Source: Phycisphaerae bacterium (lineage in GTDB: Bacteria; Planctomycetota; Phycisphaerae; Phycisphaerales; SM1A02). Taken from it: 12,266 nucleotides of DNA. Where the stretch lies: positions 1 to 12,266 of the forward strand of contig VGXJ01000024.1 in the NCBI GenBank assembly GCA_016873375.1, given 5' to 3'. This document shows, piece after piece, positions 6,934-12,266 of this stretch. How positions within the stretch are numbered: the first letter of the stretch is position 1; each line of letters starts with the position of its first letter. The notes beneath the pieces were generated by a model. That model did no database searches. It had not been told where the DNA came from and saw only the letters and a program-made list of their open reading frames with translations. Made by a program: the position numbers and the translations under genes.

Positions 6934-6939
6934 AGTATA
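6934..6939 (-). promoter_or_regulatory. Candidate -10 element of the DUF1844-sdhC-sdhA operon
   Basis: The minus strand reads TATACT, five of six matches to TATAAT, 24 nt before the ATG and upstream of the AAAGGA ribosome site. This gives a short leader of ordinary form. No clear -35 hexamer is seen. Confidence 0.5.
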
Positions 6940-6986
6940 GGGGGCTCGGCGTGCGAAGGCCCGGACACGGGCGCGCGCTCGATCGC

Positions 6987-6992
6987 TAGCAT
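6987..6992 (+). promoter_or_regulatory. Candidate -10 element of the SurA-like gene
   Basis: TAGCAT lies 7 nt before the GTG start at 7000, with no Shine-Dalgarno sequence between. A leaderless transcript is the simplest reading. It supports the GTG start. Confidence 0.42.
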
Positions 6993-6999
6993 TCCCGGC

Positions 7000-8256
7000 G
7001 TGAAGCGAACGACAGGGCTTTTGGTTGCCTGCCTCGCTGCAGCGTGCGCCAAGGATGAGGCGGCGCGTGTGGCGCTGTCGCCTGCAGACTTCGGACCGGC
7101 GTCGGGATTGGCTCCACGCGAGGCGGGGATCGATGACCTGCCGGACACCGTGGAGCTGGAATCGCGATCGCTGGCCGCGCGGGATGCCCAAGGCACGCGT
7201 GCACAGAGCGAGGCCTTCGAGTCGGTCGCCGTGAAGGACGACGCAGGGAACATCGTGAAGGAGTCGATCGGCGGAGCTCGTGCCGCGAGCGTGACGGTTG
7301 GCCAGCGCTGGGTTGTGGATGGTCTGGTGGGCCAGGTCAATGGACGGCCGATCTTCGCCAGCGAATTCCTTGCGCCGCTCGAGGACCGCCTGCTGCGGAC
7401 CGTGGCCGAGATGCCGCGTGAGCCGGCCGCCAAGGAGATCAGCCGCATCGTCGCCGAACGCTTCGACCAGCTGATCAACAACGAACTCGTCATCGCCGAA
7501 GCCGAGGCGGGCCTGACTCCCGAAATGCAGCAGGGGCTGTTCGCGTTCCTGAAGGACATGCGCGAGAAGACCGTGGCTGAGCTCGGTGGCAGCAGCGCCA
7601 GCGCAACCAACGCCTTGATGGAGGAACTCGGGATCGGCCTCGATGAATTCATGTCGCGCCGTCGTGACGAGATCCTGGCCGGCGAACTGCTCCGGGGCCG
7701 GGTGGACAAGCGGATCATCGTGAGCTGGCGTGATGTGGAGCGTGAGTACGCGAAGAATGCCGAGCGCTTCGCGGCGCAGTCCCGGCTGATCGTGGGGCGC
7801 ATCGCGCTTCGCACGACGGAGGCGGACAAGGTTGCCAAGGCACGCGAGGCATTCGCCGCCGGCAAGCCGTTCGCCGAGGTTGGGCGCGAGCTCGGCGTGA
7901 AGGACGATGGGGCATGGCGCGATTTCGCGGTCACTGACATCGCCGGCACGGATCTCAATGACGAGCTCAAGGGCCTGCTGCAGGACTTGGCGGTCGGGAG
8001 CGCATCGAAGGAAGTGACCAAGGGCGACTCGGTGACCTGGTATGCGATCATGGCGCGCGACAGCCGCCCGGCGGCGTCGATCTTCGATCCGGGCGTGCAG
8101 CTCATGCTGCGCGCCGAGATTGCCGGGCGCCGTCGCATGGTCGAGCAGTCGCGCTACCTCAAGGGACTTCGGGACCGATGGGTCGCCGCGGACATCGATC
8201 AGATGCGCGTTCGACTGCAGTCGATCGCGGTGCAGCGCTACGTTCCCGGGGCGTGA
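7000..8256 (+). CDS. SurA-like (PpiC/parvulin-related) periplasmic chaperone lipoprotein
   Basis: This is a 418-residue exported protein resembling SurA/PrsA foldases. The start MKRTTGLLVACLAAACAKDE is a short lipoprotein-type signal, with C16 (after LAAA) the likely lipidated residue. A low-complexity linker follows to about 100. VDGLVGQVNGRPIFASEFL at 106-124 is the standard opening of the SurA N-terminal chaperone domain. It is followed by helices through about 255 (FDQLINNELVIAEAEAGLTP, 155-174). Residues 262-355 look like a degenerate parvulin domain: SRLIVGRIAL replaces the usual xxxHILV, and no GGdLG motif is seen, so prolyl isomerase activity is doubtful. The C-terminal helices continue to 418. 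GTG at 7000 is chosen because it gives the signal peptide and clears the divergent DUF1844 gene, although the frame is open from 6883. It converges on yraN. The chaperone family is likely; activity is inference. Confidence 0.78.
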   Translation: MKRTTGLLVACLAAACAKDEAARVALSPADFGPASGLAPREAGIDDLPDTVELESRSLAARDAQGTRAQSEAFESVAVKDDAGNIVKESIGGARAASVTVGQRWVVDGLVGQVNGRPIFASEFLAPLEDRLLRTVAEMPREPAAKEISRIVAERFDQLINNELVIAEAEAGLTPEMQQGLFAFLKDMREKTVAELGGSSASATNALMEELGIGLDEFMSRRRDEILAGELLRGRVDKRIIVSWRDVEREYAKNAERFAAQSRLIVGRIALRTTEADKVAKAREAFAAGKPFAEVGRELGVKDDGAWRDFAVTDIAGTDLNDELKGLLQDLAVGSASKEVTKGDSVTWYAIMARDSRPAASIFDPGVQLMLRAEIAGRRRMVEQSRYLKGLRDRWVAADIDQMRVRLQSIAVQRYVPGA

Positions 8257-8258
8257 AC

Positions 8259-8283
8259 GAGCGCTGAAGCCGGGCTTGCGCTC
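8259..8283. terminator. Strong hairpin between convergent SurA-like gene and yraN
   Basis: GAGCGC (8259-8264) pairs with GCGCTC (8278-8283), and AAGC (8267-8270) with GCTT (8274-8277) around a CGG loop; TG forms a 2-nt bulge. This makes ten base pairs starting 2 nt after the stop codon. It lacks a T-run but is well placed as a bidirectional terminator. Confidence 0.5.
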
Positions 8284-8309
8284 TGCGCGCGGGCGTCTGG
8301 CCGGGGCCT

Positions 8310-8732
8310 TCAGGCGGACACCAGCTCCCAGGCATCGGTGAAGTGACGCAGATCGGGTTCGAGCCCCGGAGTGAGCACGATGGCCACGACATCGAACCGG
8401 ACCAGCAGTGGCCGCAGTGCGGGTTGCTCGACCAGCGTCCTAGCGAGTCGCGTGAGGCTGTTGCGCTTGCCATGATCGATTCGTTCCTCCGGTCGGGCGC
8501 CGGGATCGGATCGTGTCTTCACCTCGACCACGATGAGCGTGGAGCCGCAGGGTGACAGCATGACGAGGTCGGCTTCATCATGGCCGATGCGCAGATTGCG
8601 GGCGAGTTCGATGCAGCCTTGTCCTGCAAGGTGCTGTGCCGCGAGCGACTCGCCGCGGATGCACAGGTCCCGGCGCGCGCGGGCCTGCCGCTGCGCCCGA
8701 AGCGCATCGATCGCCCCCCGGAACTCCTGCAT
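8310..8732 (-). CDS. yraN: UPF0102 (YraN-family) nuclease-like protein
   Basis: This 140-residue protein belongs to the UPF0102/YraN family, which has a restriction-endonuclease-like fold; its biological role is not established. Family marks are RGESLAAQHLAGQG (26-39, GE at 27-28), ARNLRIGHDEADLVML (44-59, E53 and D55 in place of the usual EIDLI block), VVEVKTR at 68-74 (E70, K72) and RFDVVAIVL at 112-120. Together D55, E70 and K72 fit the D...ExK pattern of this nuclease fold. The N-terminus has about 20 extra basic residues before the core. The ATG at 8732 lies 3 bp after the sppA stop, so the two genes are probably co-transcribed and translationally coupled. It converges on the SurA-like gene. 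Confidence 0.87.
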   Translation of the reverse strand: MQEFRGAIDALRAQRQARARRDLCIRGESLAAQHLAGQGCIELARNLRIGHDEADLVMLSPCGSTLIVVEVKTRSDPGARPEERIDHGKRNSLTRLARTLVEQPALRPLLVRFDVVAIVLTPGLEPDLRHFTDAWELVSA

Positions 8733-8735
8733 GGA

Positions 8736-9806
8736 TCACCACTGCATCTGGTACATCACGCGCGGCTGGGCAAGTTCCGCCGCCAGATCGCGAAGGTCCC
8801 GCTGGCTGAGCAGCCCAAGCGCGGAGGCACCCGACGGCGGAGCGCGCACACCGAACGGACTGTCGAAGAGTCCCACCGGCCGCGACAGGCGGCTGACGGT
8901 GGAACTGCCGGCCGCGAGGCCCGTGAGCGATTCGGCGACCGCGATGGCATCCTCGAGGTATCCGATCGAATCGACCAGTCCCGCATCAAGCGCCTTCTGC
9001 GCCGTGTAGACCGACCCATCGGCGACCTGCTGCACATCGCTCAGGTCGCTGAACTGGATCGCCCGCCCATCAAGGACGCGCTTGGTGAAGGTCGCATAGG
9101 CATCGTCGAGGATGCCTTGCACGACCGCACGATCCTTGTCGGTCCATGTTCGGAACATGTCGTTGGCGACATCCTTGCGCGGGCTTCCTGTGGCCACGAT
9201 GGTCATGGGCGCGATGCCCACCTTGTCGGTCAGGCCCTGCAGGGTGAACATCTGCGCGATCACGCCGATCGAGCCGGTGATGCAGGTGGGCTCGGCCACG
9301 ATCTGATCGCAGCTGCACGCGACGTAATAGCCCCCGCTGGCGGCGGTCCCGCCGAAGCTGGCGACGACCGTGATGCCCTTGGCCTGCCAATCCTGCACGA
9401 TCTTCCAGATGCGGTCACTGGCCGAGACGCCGCCGCCGCCTGAATCGACGCGGAGAATGATGGCATCGGGGGCGTTGCCGGCGTCGATCTCACTCGCACA
9501 CTCGGCGATGAAGCCGGCCATGCCGTCATCGATGCCACCTTCGACGGGCACCACCAGGATCTCTCCGCCGAATCCGGCGCGGAGTTCGCTGCGCTCGAGC
9601 TGAACGCCGCCCGAGACGGCCGCCGCGCCGCCGCCGAAGCCGATCACGAGCCCAAAGCCGAAGATGGCGCACACAGCCACCACGCCGGTCATGACCCCCA
9701 GCGCCCCCCGGGTGAAGGAACTCTTCACGATGATGGGTTGTTGGCCGCCAGTGATCGCCGGCGGCGGTGGGTACGACTGTCCTGGGTGTCCTGGGTACTG
9801 AGACAT
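8736..9806 (-). CDS. sppA: Signal peptide peptidase SppA, 36-kDa type
   Basis: This 356-residue membrane-anchored serine protease of the S49 family degrades signal peptides left in the membrane. Residues 1-33 are a short Pro/Gly/Gln-rich cytoplasmic tail (SYPPPPA). One membrane span lies at about 34-59, and the rest should face outward. ILRVDSGGGGVSASDRI (117-133) and SFGGTAASGGYYVACSCDQI (150-169) are family blocks; S157 in ASGGYY is the predicted nucleophile. TCITGSIGVIAQMF follows. K211 in TGSPRKDV is the likely general base, 54 residues later, as in the Bacillus Ser-Lys pair. GSVYTAQKALDAGLVDSIGYLEDAI (264-288) is the usual C-terminal block. The ATG at 9806 has GGAGGAT 5 nt upstream. It follows ubiE by 74 bp and leads into yraN. 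Confident call. Confidence 0.94.
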   Translation of the reverse strand: MSQYPGHPGQSYPPPPAITGGQQPIIVKSSFTRGALGVMTGVVAVCAIFGFGLVIGFGGGAAAVSGGVQLERSELRAGFGGEILVVPVEGGIDDGMAGFIAECASEIDAGNAPDAIILRVDSGGGGVSASDRIWKIVQDWQAKGITVVASFGGTAASGGYYVACSCDQIVAEPTCITGSIGVIAQMFTLQGLTDKVGIAPMTIVATGSPRKDVANDMFRTWTDKDRAVVQGILDDAYATFTKRVLDGRAIQFSDLSDVQQVADGSVYTAQKALDAGLVDSIGYLEDAIAVAESLTGLAAGSSTVSRLSRPVGLFDSPFGVRAPPSGASALGLLSQRDLRDLAAELAQPRVMYQMQW

Positions 9807-9811
9807 GGGTG

Positions 9812-9818
9812 ATCCTCC
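9812..9818 (-). promoter_or_regulatory. Strong Shine-Dalgarno of sppA
   Basis: GGAGGAT on the minus strand, 5 nt before the ATG, is the best ribosome-binding site in the window. Confidence 0.7.
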
Positions 9819-9826
9819 GAGGGGGC

Positions 9827-9832
9827 ATCCTA
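9827..9832 (-). promoter_or_regulatory. Candidate -10 element for sppA
   Basis: The minus strand reads TAGGAT, 20 nt before the ATG and just upstream of the Shine-Dalgarno site. This is compatible with an sppA-yraN transcript independent of ubiE. No -35 is clear. Confidence 0.38.
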
Positions 9833-9880
9833 CGCGTCACGGTGGCCCTACCGGCCGATGGGCGACTGGATTCGTCGAGC

Positions 9881-10651
9881 TCAGCGCTTCGAGCCGACGG
9901 TCCCGACGCAGACGCCAAAGGTCATCCGTTGCTGGTGGATGTCGACGAAACCCGCCTCTTCGACCTGGGCACGCAGGCGCTCGGGGCTCAGGTAGGTCTC
10001 GACGCTTCGAGGCAGGTACCGATAGGCGCCGCTGCGGTCACGCGCTATCAAGCCTGCCGTAAGCGGCATGATGTGGTGGGTGTACAGGCGATTGAACCAG
10101 CGCATGGGCGCGAAGCCCGGTTCGCCGAACTCCAGCACCACGAGTCGTCCGCCCGGGGCAAGGACGCGGTGGAACTCCTTGAGCGCCTTCAGTGTGTCGT
10201 CGACATTCCGGATGCCGAAGGCAATCGAGACGATGTCGAAGCTGGCATCCGGCCACGGCAGGGACTGGGCATCGCCCTGCACATAGGTGGGCTGGACGGC
10301 CAGACGACGGCCATCGATGGCCTTGACCCGGGCGAGATCGAGCATCGCCGCGGTGTAGTCCAGGCCGATGACCGAACTCGCACCCGCATTGGCGAAGGCC
10401 TCGGTCAGGTCGCCGGTGCCGCAGGCGCAGTCGAGCACGCGAGCGCCACGGACAGGTTCGGTCAAGCGAACTGCGGCGCGCCGCCAGGCCTGGTCGCGCC
10501 AGAAGCTGTGCAGGCGATTGTTCAGGTCGTAGGCATGGGCGATCGACGTGAACATGCGCTGGACGCGAAGTGCCTTGTCGCTCGCGGCATGGGGATTCCG
10601 CTCGAGGTCGTTGGCGGTCCAGGCGGGGTCGGCCGTCTCGTGCTGACGCAT
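9881..10651 (-). CDS. ubiE: Menaquinone/ubiquinone C-methyltransferase UbiE/MenG
   Basis: This 256-residue SAM-dependent methyltransferase catalyses the C-methylation that turns demethylmenaquinone into menaquinone (or the matching ubiquinone step). VQRMFTSIAHAYDLNNRLHSFWRDQAWRR (30-58) is a UbiE signature. The SAM-binding motif I is VLDCACGTGDLT (72-83), with D98 in GLDYTAAM. GDAQSLPWPDASFD (126-139), IAFGIRNVDD (143-152) and EFHRVLAPGGRLVVLEFGEP (159-178) follow. YLPRSVETYLSPERL and MTFGVCVGTVGSKR close the protein. Given the type B SdhC, menaquinone is the likely quinone, but this is inference. The frame is open up to 10792; the ATG at 10651 is chosen because TAGACT lies 7 nt upstream and upstream residues look non-coding. 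It is divergent from the cobalamin-fold gene and may be joined to sppA. Confidence 0.94.
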   Translation of the reverse strand: MRQHETADPAWTANDLERNPHAASDKALRVQRMFTSIAHAYDLNNRLHSFWRDQAWRRAAVRLTEPVRGARVLDCACGTGDLTEAFANAGASSVIGLDYTAAMLDLARVKAIDGRRLAVQPTYVQGDAQSLPWPDASFDIVSIAFGIRNVDDTLKALKEFHRVLAPGGRLVVLEFGEPGFAPMRWFNRLYTHHIMPLTAGLIARDRSGAYRYLPRSVETYLSPERLRAQVEEAGFVDIHQQRMTFGVCVGTVGSKR

Positions 10652-10658
10652 AACGGCC

Positions 10659-10664
10659 AGTCTA
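10659..10664 (-). promoter_or_regulatory. Candidate -10 element for ubiE
   Basis: The minus strand reads TAGACT, 7 nt before the ATG, preceded by GCGCGCC exactly as at sdhB. There is no Shine-Dalgarno sequence. A leaderless start at 10651 is the natural reading and favours this start over the longer open frame. Confidence 0.48.
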
Positions 10665-10799
10665 GGCGCGCTGCTGCGCCGGGAACGGGGTTTGGGGCGT
10701 CCAATATCGCACATGGAGCCGCGTGAACGGTCATCTGTGAAGCGTCGAGGGTTCCTCCCGATGAACACGGTGCGCAGGACGAAGCCTGCCACGAACCCA

Positions 10800-10806
10800 A
10801 GAAGGA
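10800..10806 (+). promoter_or_regulatory. Ribosome-binding site of the cobalamin-fold gene
   Basis: AGAAGGA lies 9 nt before the ATG at 10816. The upstream 164-bp gap has no clear promoter; only weak hairpins such as GAGG-GTT-CCTC (near 10750) are seen. Confidence 0.55.
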
Positions 10807-10815
10807 AACCTGACC

Positions 10816-11523
10816 ATGCACACTGACACCGCCATCGAGAACCTCTTCAACACGCTCCTCACCGGTGACCGCACTGCGGCCCGCACGCTCGCCGACGAAC
10901 TCTGCTCGGACCTGTCGCCCGAGGGCGCGATGAACGACGTGGCGTGGCCCGTGCTCGAGATGATCTTCGCGCACTACCGCAACGACCAGCTCACCACGCT
11001 TGCCCACAACTACGCCATCCGCACGCTGCGCCAGGTCGTGGACCAGGTTGCCGCGAACTACACCCGCCGCGCGCGCCGCAACGTGCGCGTCTGCATCTTC
11101 GGCGGCGTGGACGAGAGCATGGACCTGGCGAGCCAGATGGCAGCCGACATGCTCGAGGCCGCAGGCTTCGATGTCTTCTTCGCCGGCGGCGGCGTGGCGA
11201 ACGACGAGATCTACCTCGAGTGCACCAATCGCAAGCCGAATGTGCTGCTGCTCTGGGCAGCGAGCGGCAAGGACACACCTGGCTTCCGCATGCTGATCGA
11301 CATGTTCCGCAACAACGGTGGCCATGCCGGCATGCAGATCGTCTGCGGTGGCGGCATCTTCAACCGGGTGCCCGGCCTGGCCGAGGAGATTGGCGCCAAC
11401 GTCGTGGCCCGGACGCCGCGCGAACTCGTCGAGAGCATGGAATCGCTCTTCGCTCCCGCCGGTGCCAAGAGGGCGACGGCGCCCGGCGCACGCGCGGTGC
11501 GTCGCGCTCGCGCGGTCGCCTGA
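10816..11523 (+). CDS. Cobalamin-binding-fold (B12-binding-like) protein lacking the usual ligand histidine
   Basis: This is a 235-residue soluble protein. Residues 1-88 are helical and resemble the cap module that precedes B12-binding domains. Residues about 90-212 look like the Rossmann-type B12-binding domain: VRVCIFGGVDESMDLASQM at 90-108, EAAGFDVFFAGGG (114-126), VLLLWAASG (143-151), MQIVCGGGIFN (173-183) and IGANVVARTPRELVESM (192-208). In the usual D/ExHxxG loop the histidine would fall at M102 and the glycine at A105, so a classic base-off/His-on cobalamin ligand is missing. A basic Ala/Arg-rich tail follows (about 218-233). The cap lacks an obvious EH motif as in CarH/LitR. Possible roles are sensing, a degenerate domain or binding of another ligand; none is shown. 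It is divergent from ubiE and followed by tilS after 24 bp, so co-transcription is possible. The fold is likely; function is unknown. Confidence 0.72.
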   Translation: MHTDTAIENLFNTLLTGDRTAARTLADELCSDLSPEGAMNDVAWPVLEMIFAHYRNDQLTTLAHNYAIRTLRQVVDQVAANYTRRARRNVRVCIFGGVDESMDLASQMAADMLEAAGFDVFFAGGGVANDEIYLECTNRKPNVLLLWAASGKDTPGFRMLIDMFRNNGGHAGMQIVCGGGIFNRVPGLAEEIGANVVARTPRELVESMESLFAPAGAKRATAPGARAVRRARAVA

Positions 11524-11543
11524 CCGTGACCTGACCAGAGCAC

Positions 11544-11549
11544 TACGAT
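11544..11549 (+). promoter_or_regulatory. Possible -10 element for tilS
   Basis: TACGAT lies 7 nt before the in-frame GTG at 11557, the same spacing as at ubiE and the SurA-like gene. If real it favours the GTG start, because the hexamer overlaps the alternative ATG at 11548. Confidence 0.3.
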
Positions 11550-12266
11550 GCGCGCCGTGGATCCCCACGGCGCGCTTGTGCTTCGAGCCGGACGTCATCC
11601 CCTCGCGCACGAGGTCGAGCGGAACCTGCGCCTTTGGTGCACGCGACACCCCACCGCGATTCCGGATGCGGTCGTGGCCGTCAGCGGCGGTGCGGACAGC
11701 ATGGCCTTGCTCACGATCATGGCGGCGCTGCAGGAGCGGGGGAGCGGTCCGGCACGGATCGCGGCGTGCTGCGTGCATCATCACCTGCGACCTGAAGCCG
11801 AGCGAGAGCTCGAGACGGTGCGTGCGCACTGCGAGCTGCTGAAGGTGCCGTTCTTCCGCCGGGACGTCCACCCGGCCGAGGAGCCCGGCAACCTCGCTGC
11901 TGCTGCGCGGCGCCTGCGCTACGAGGCACTGACGGAGTGCGTGACCCAGGAGCGGATGGGTGCCGTCCTCACGGCCCACCACGCCGATGACCAGCTCGAG
12001 ACCGTGCTGATGGCACTGTGCCGCGGCGGTGCGAGCTTCGGTGTCGGAGGCATGCGGTGGAGCCGCCGGCTCAGCGAGGAGGTGGTGCTCATGCGACCGC
12101 TGCTCGACATTCCGAAGGCTCGACTGGTCTCGTTCGCCGAGGAACTCGGCGTGCCGTGGCATCAGGATGCCTCCAACGAGGATCCGGACTCGGCGCGCGG
12201 CATGCTGCGCACGAAGGTGCTGCCGCATCTTCTGGAACGCTGGCCGAAGGCCGCGGTGCATGTGGC
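11548..12266 (+). CDS. tilS: tRNA(Ile)-lysidine synthase, N-terminal part (cut by window edge)
   Basis: This is the first 239 residues of TilS, which uses ATP to convert the wobble C34 of tRNA-Ile2 into lysidine so that it reads AUA. The PP-loop ATP site SGGADSMALL is at 46-55 (AVSGGADS). HHHLRPEAERE is at 77-87, RRLRYEAL at 121-128, TAHHADDQLETVLM at 142-155 and RGGASFGVGGM at 159-169. RPLLDIPKARLVSF at 183-196 and WHQDASNEDPDSARGMLRTK (204-223) complete the core. The frame is open to the window end, so the C-terminal domains are missing. The start is uncertain: ATG 11548 or in-frame GTG 11557, three codons later. There is no Shine-Dalgarno sequence. It lies 24 bp after the cobalamin-fold gene on the same strand. 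Identity is certain; only the exact start is open. Confidence 0.94.
   Translation, partial: MRAVDPHGALVLRAGRHPLAHEVERNLRLWCTRHPTAIPDAVVAVSGGADSMALLTIMAALQERGSGPARIAACCVHHHLRPEAERELETVRAHCELLKVPFFRRDVHPAEEPGNLAAAARRLRYEALTECVTQERMGAVLTAHHADDQLETVLMALCRGGASFGVGGMRWSRRLSEEVVLMRPLLDIPKARLVSFAEELGVPWHQDASNEDPDSARGMLRTKVLPHLLERWPKAAVHV

Noticed and set aside
9807..9880. Possible terminator between ubiE and sppA
   Set aside because: Only a 4-bp GCCC/GGGC pair with a long loop is visible, which is not enough to call.
10652..10815. Possible cobalamin riboswitch upstream of the B12-fold gene
   Set aside because: No convincing B12-box or four-way-junction pattern, and the gap is too short for a full cobalamin riboswitch once the ubiE promoter is removed.
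10737..10826. Small GTG-started basic open frame ending over the start of the cobalamin-fold gene (leader-peptide candidate)
   Set aside because: About 29 residues, no ribosome site, and no regulatory codon run; most likely chance in GC-rich sequence.
10522..12261. 579-residue open frame on the minus strand spanning ubiE's start, the cobalamin-fold gene and tilS
   Set aside because: It crosses three real genes in the wrong frame and has a shadow-like Arg/His/Ala composition with no family motifs.
1..12266. Defence system, CRISPR array, prophage or mobile element
   Set aside because: No repeats of CRISPR type, transposase, integrase, toxin-antitoxin or restriction genes were seen; yraN is nuclease-like, but it is a widespread housekeeping family.

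Overview
The window is a dense, high-GC bacterial chromosome segment with twelve genes, two of them cut by the window edges. It looks like Planctomycetota, possibly a Phycisphaerae-like lineage. That is inferred from a Bacillus-like (type B) succinate dehydrogenase, a UbiE/MenG quinone methyltransferase, a DUF1844 protein and the overall GC-rich style. No 16S, tRNA or other phylogenetic marker is present. There are no insertion sequences, CRISPR arrays, phage genes, RNA genes or intergenic gaps above 300 bases (the largest, before the cobalamin-fold gene, is about 164 bases).

Layout, left to right. The purA start (minus, cut at the left edge) is divergent from hemW (plus), with only 42 bp between them. 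hemW converges on sdhB (minus) across a 100-bp gap that holds two GC-rich hairpins. A UbiA-family prenyltransferase of the decaprenyl-phosphate phosphoribosyltransferase type (plus) lies between sdhB and sdhA (minus). Reading leftwards on the minus strand, a DUF1844 gene, sdhC and sdhA form a compact operon. A SurA-like lipoprotein gene (plus) diverges from DUF1844 and converges on yraN. yraN follows sppA by 3 bp on the minus strand, with ubiE/menG upstream of sppA. A gene for a cobalamin-binding-fold protein (plus) diverges from ubiE and is followed by tilS, which runs off the right edge.

How the genes fit together. SdhC, SdhA and SdhB make a type B succinate:quinone oxidoreductase. UbiE/MenG performs the last methylation of menaquinone or ubiquinone, so the window supplies a quinone-linked dehydrogenase and a quinone-biosynthesis step. 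HemW (heme chaperone) is functionally near the diheme SdhC, although no operon link is seen. The others are housekeeping: purine synthesis (purA), tRNA-Ile lysidine synthesis (tilS), envelope proteolysis (sppA), protein folding (SurA-like) and an UPF0102 nuclease-like protein (yraN).

The most notable points are two. First, the sdh locus is split by an inverted prenyltransferase gene. Second, a TANNNT hexamer lies 6-10 nt upstream of several start codons that lack a Shine-Dalgarno sequence, while the other genes have a clear Shine-Dalgarno sequence and, where seen, a more distant hexamer. This suggests widespread leaderless transcription. I found no convincing undescribed multi-gene system such as a defence or biosynthetic cluster.
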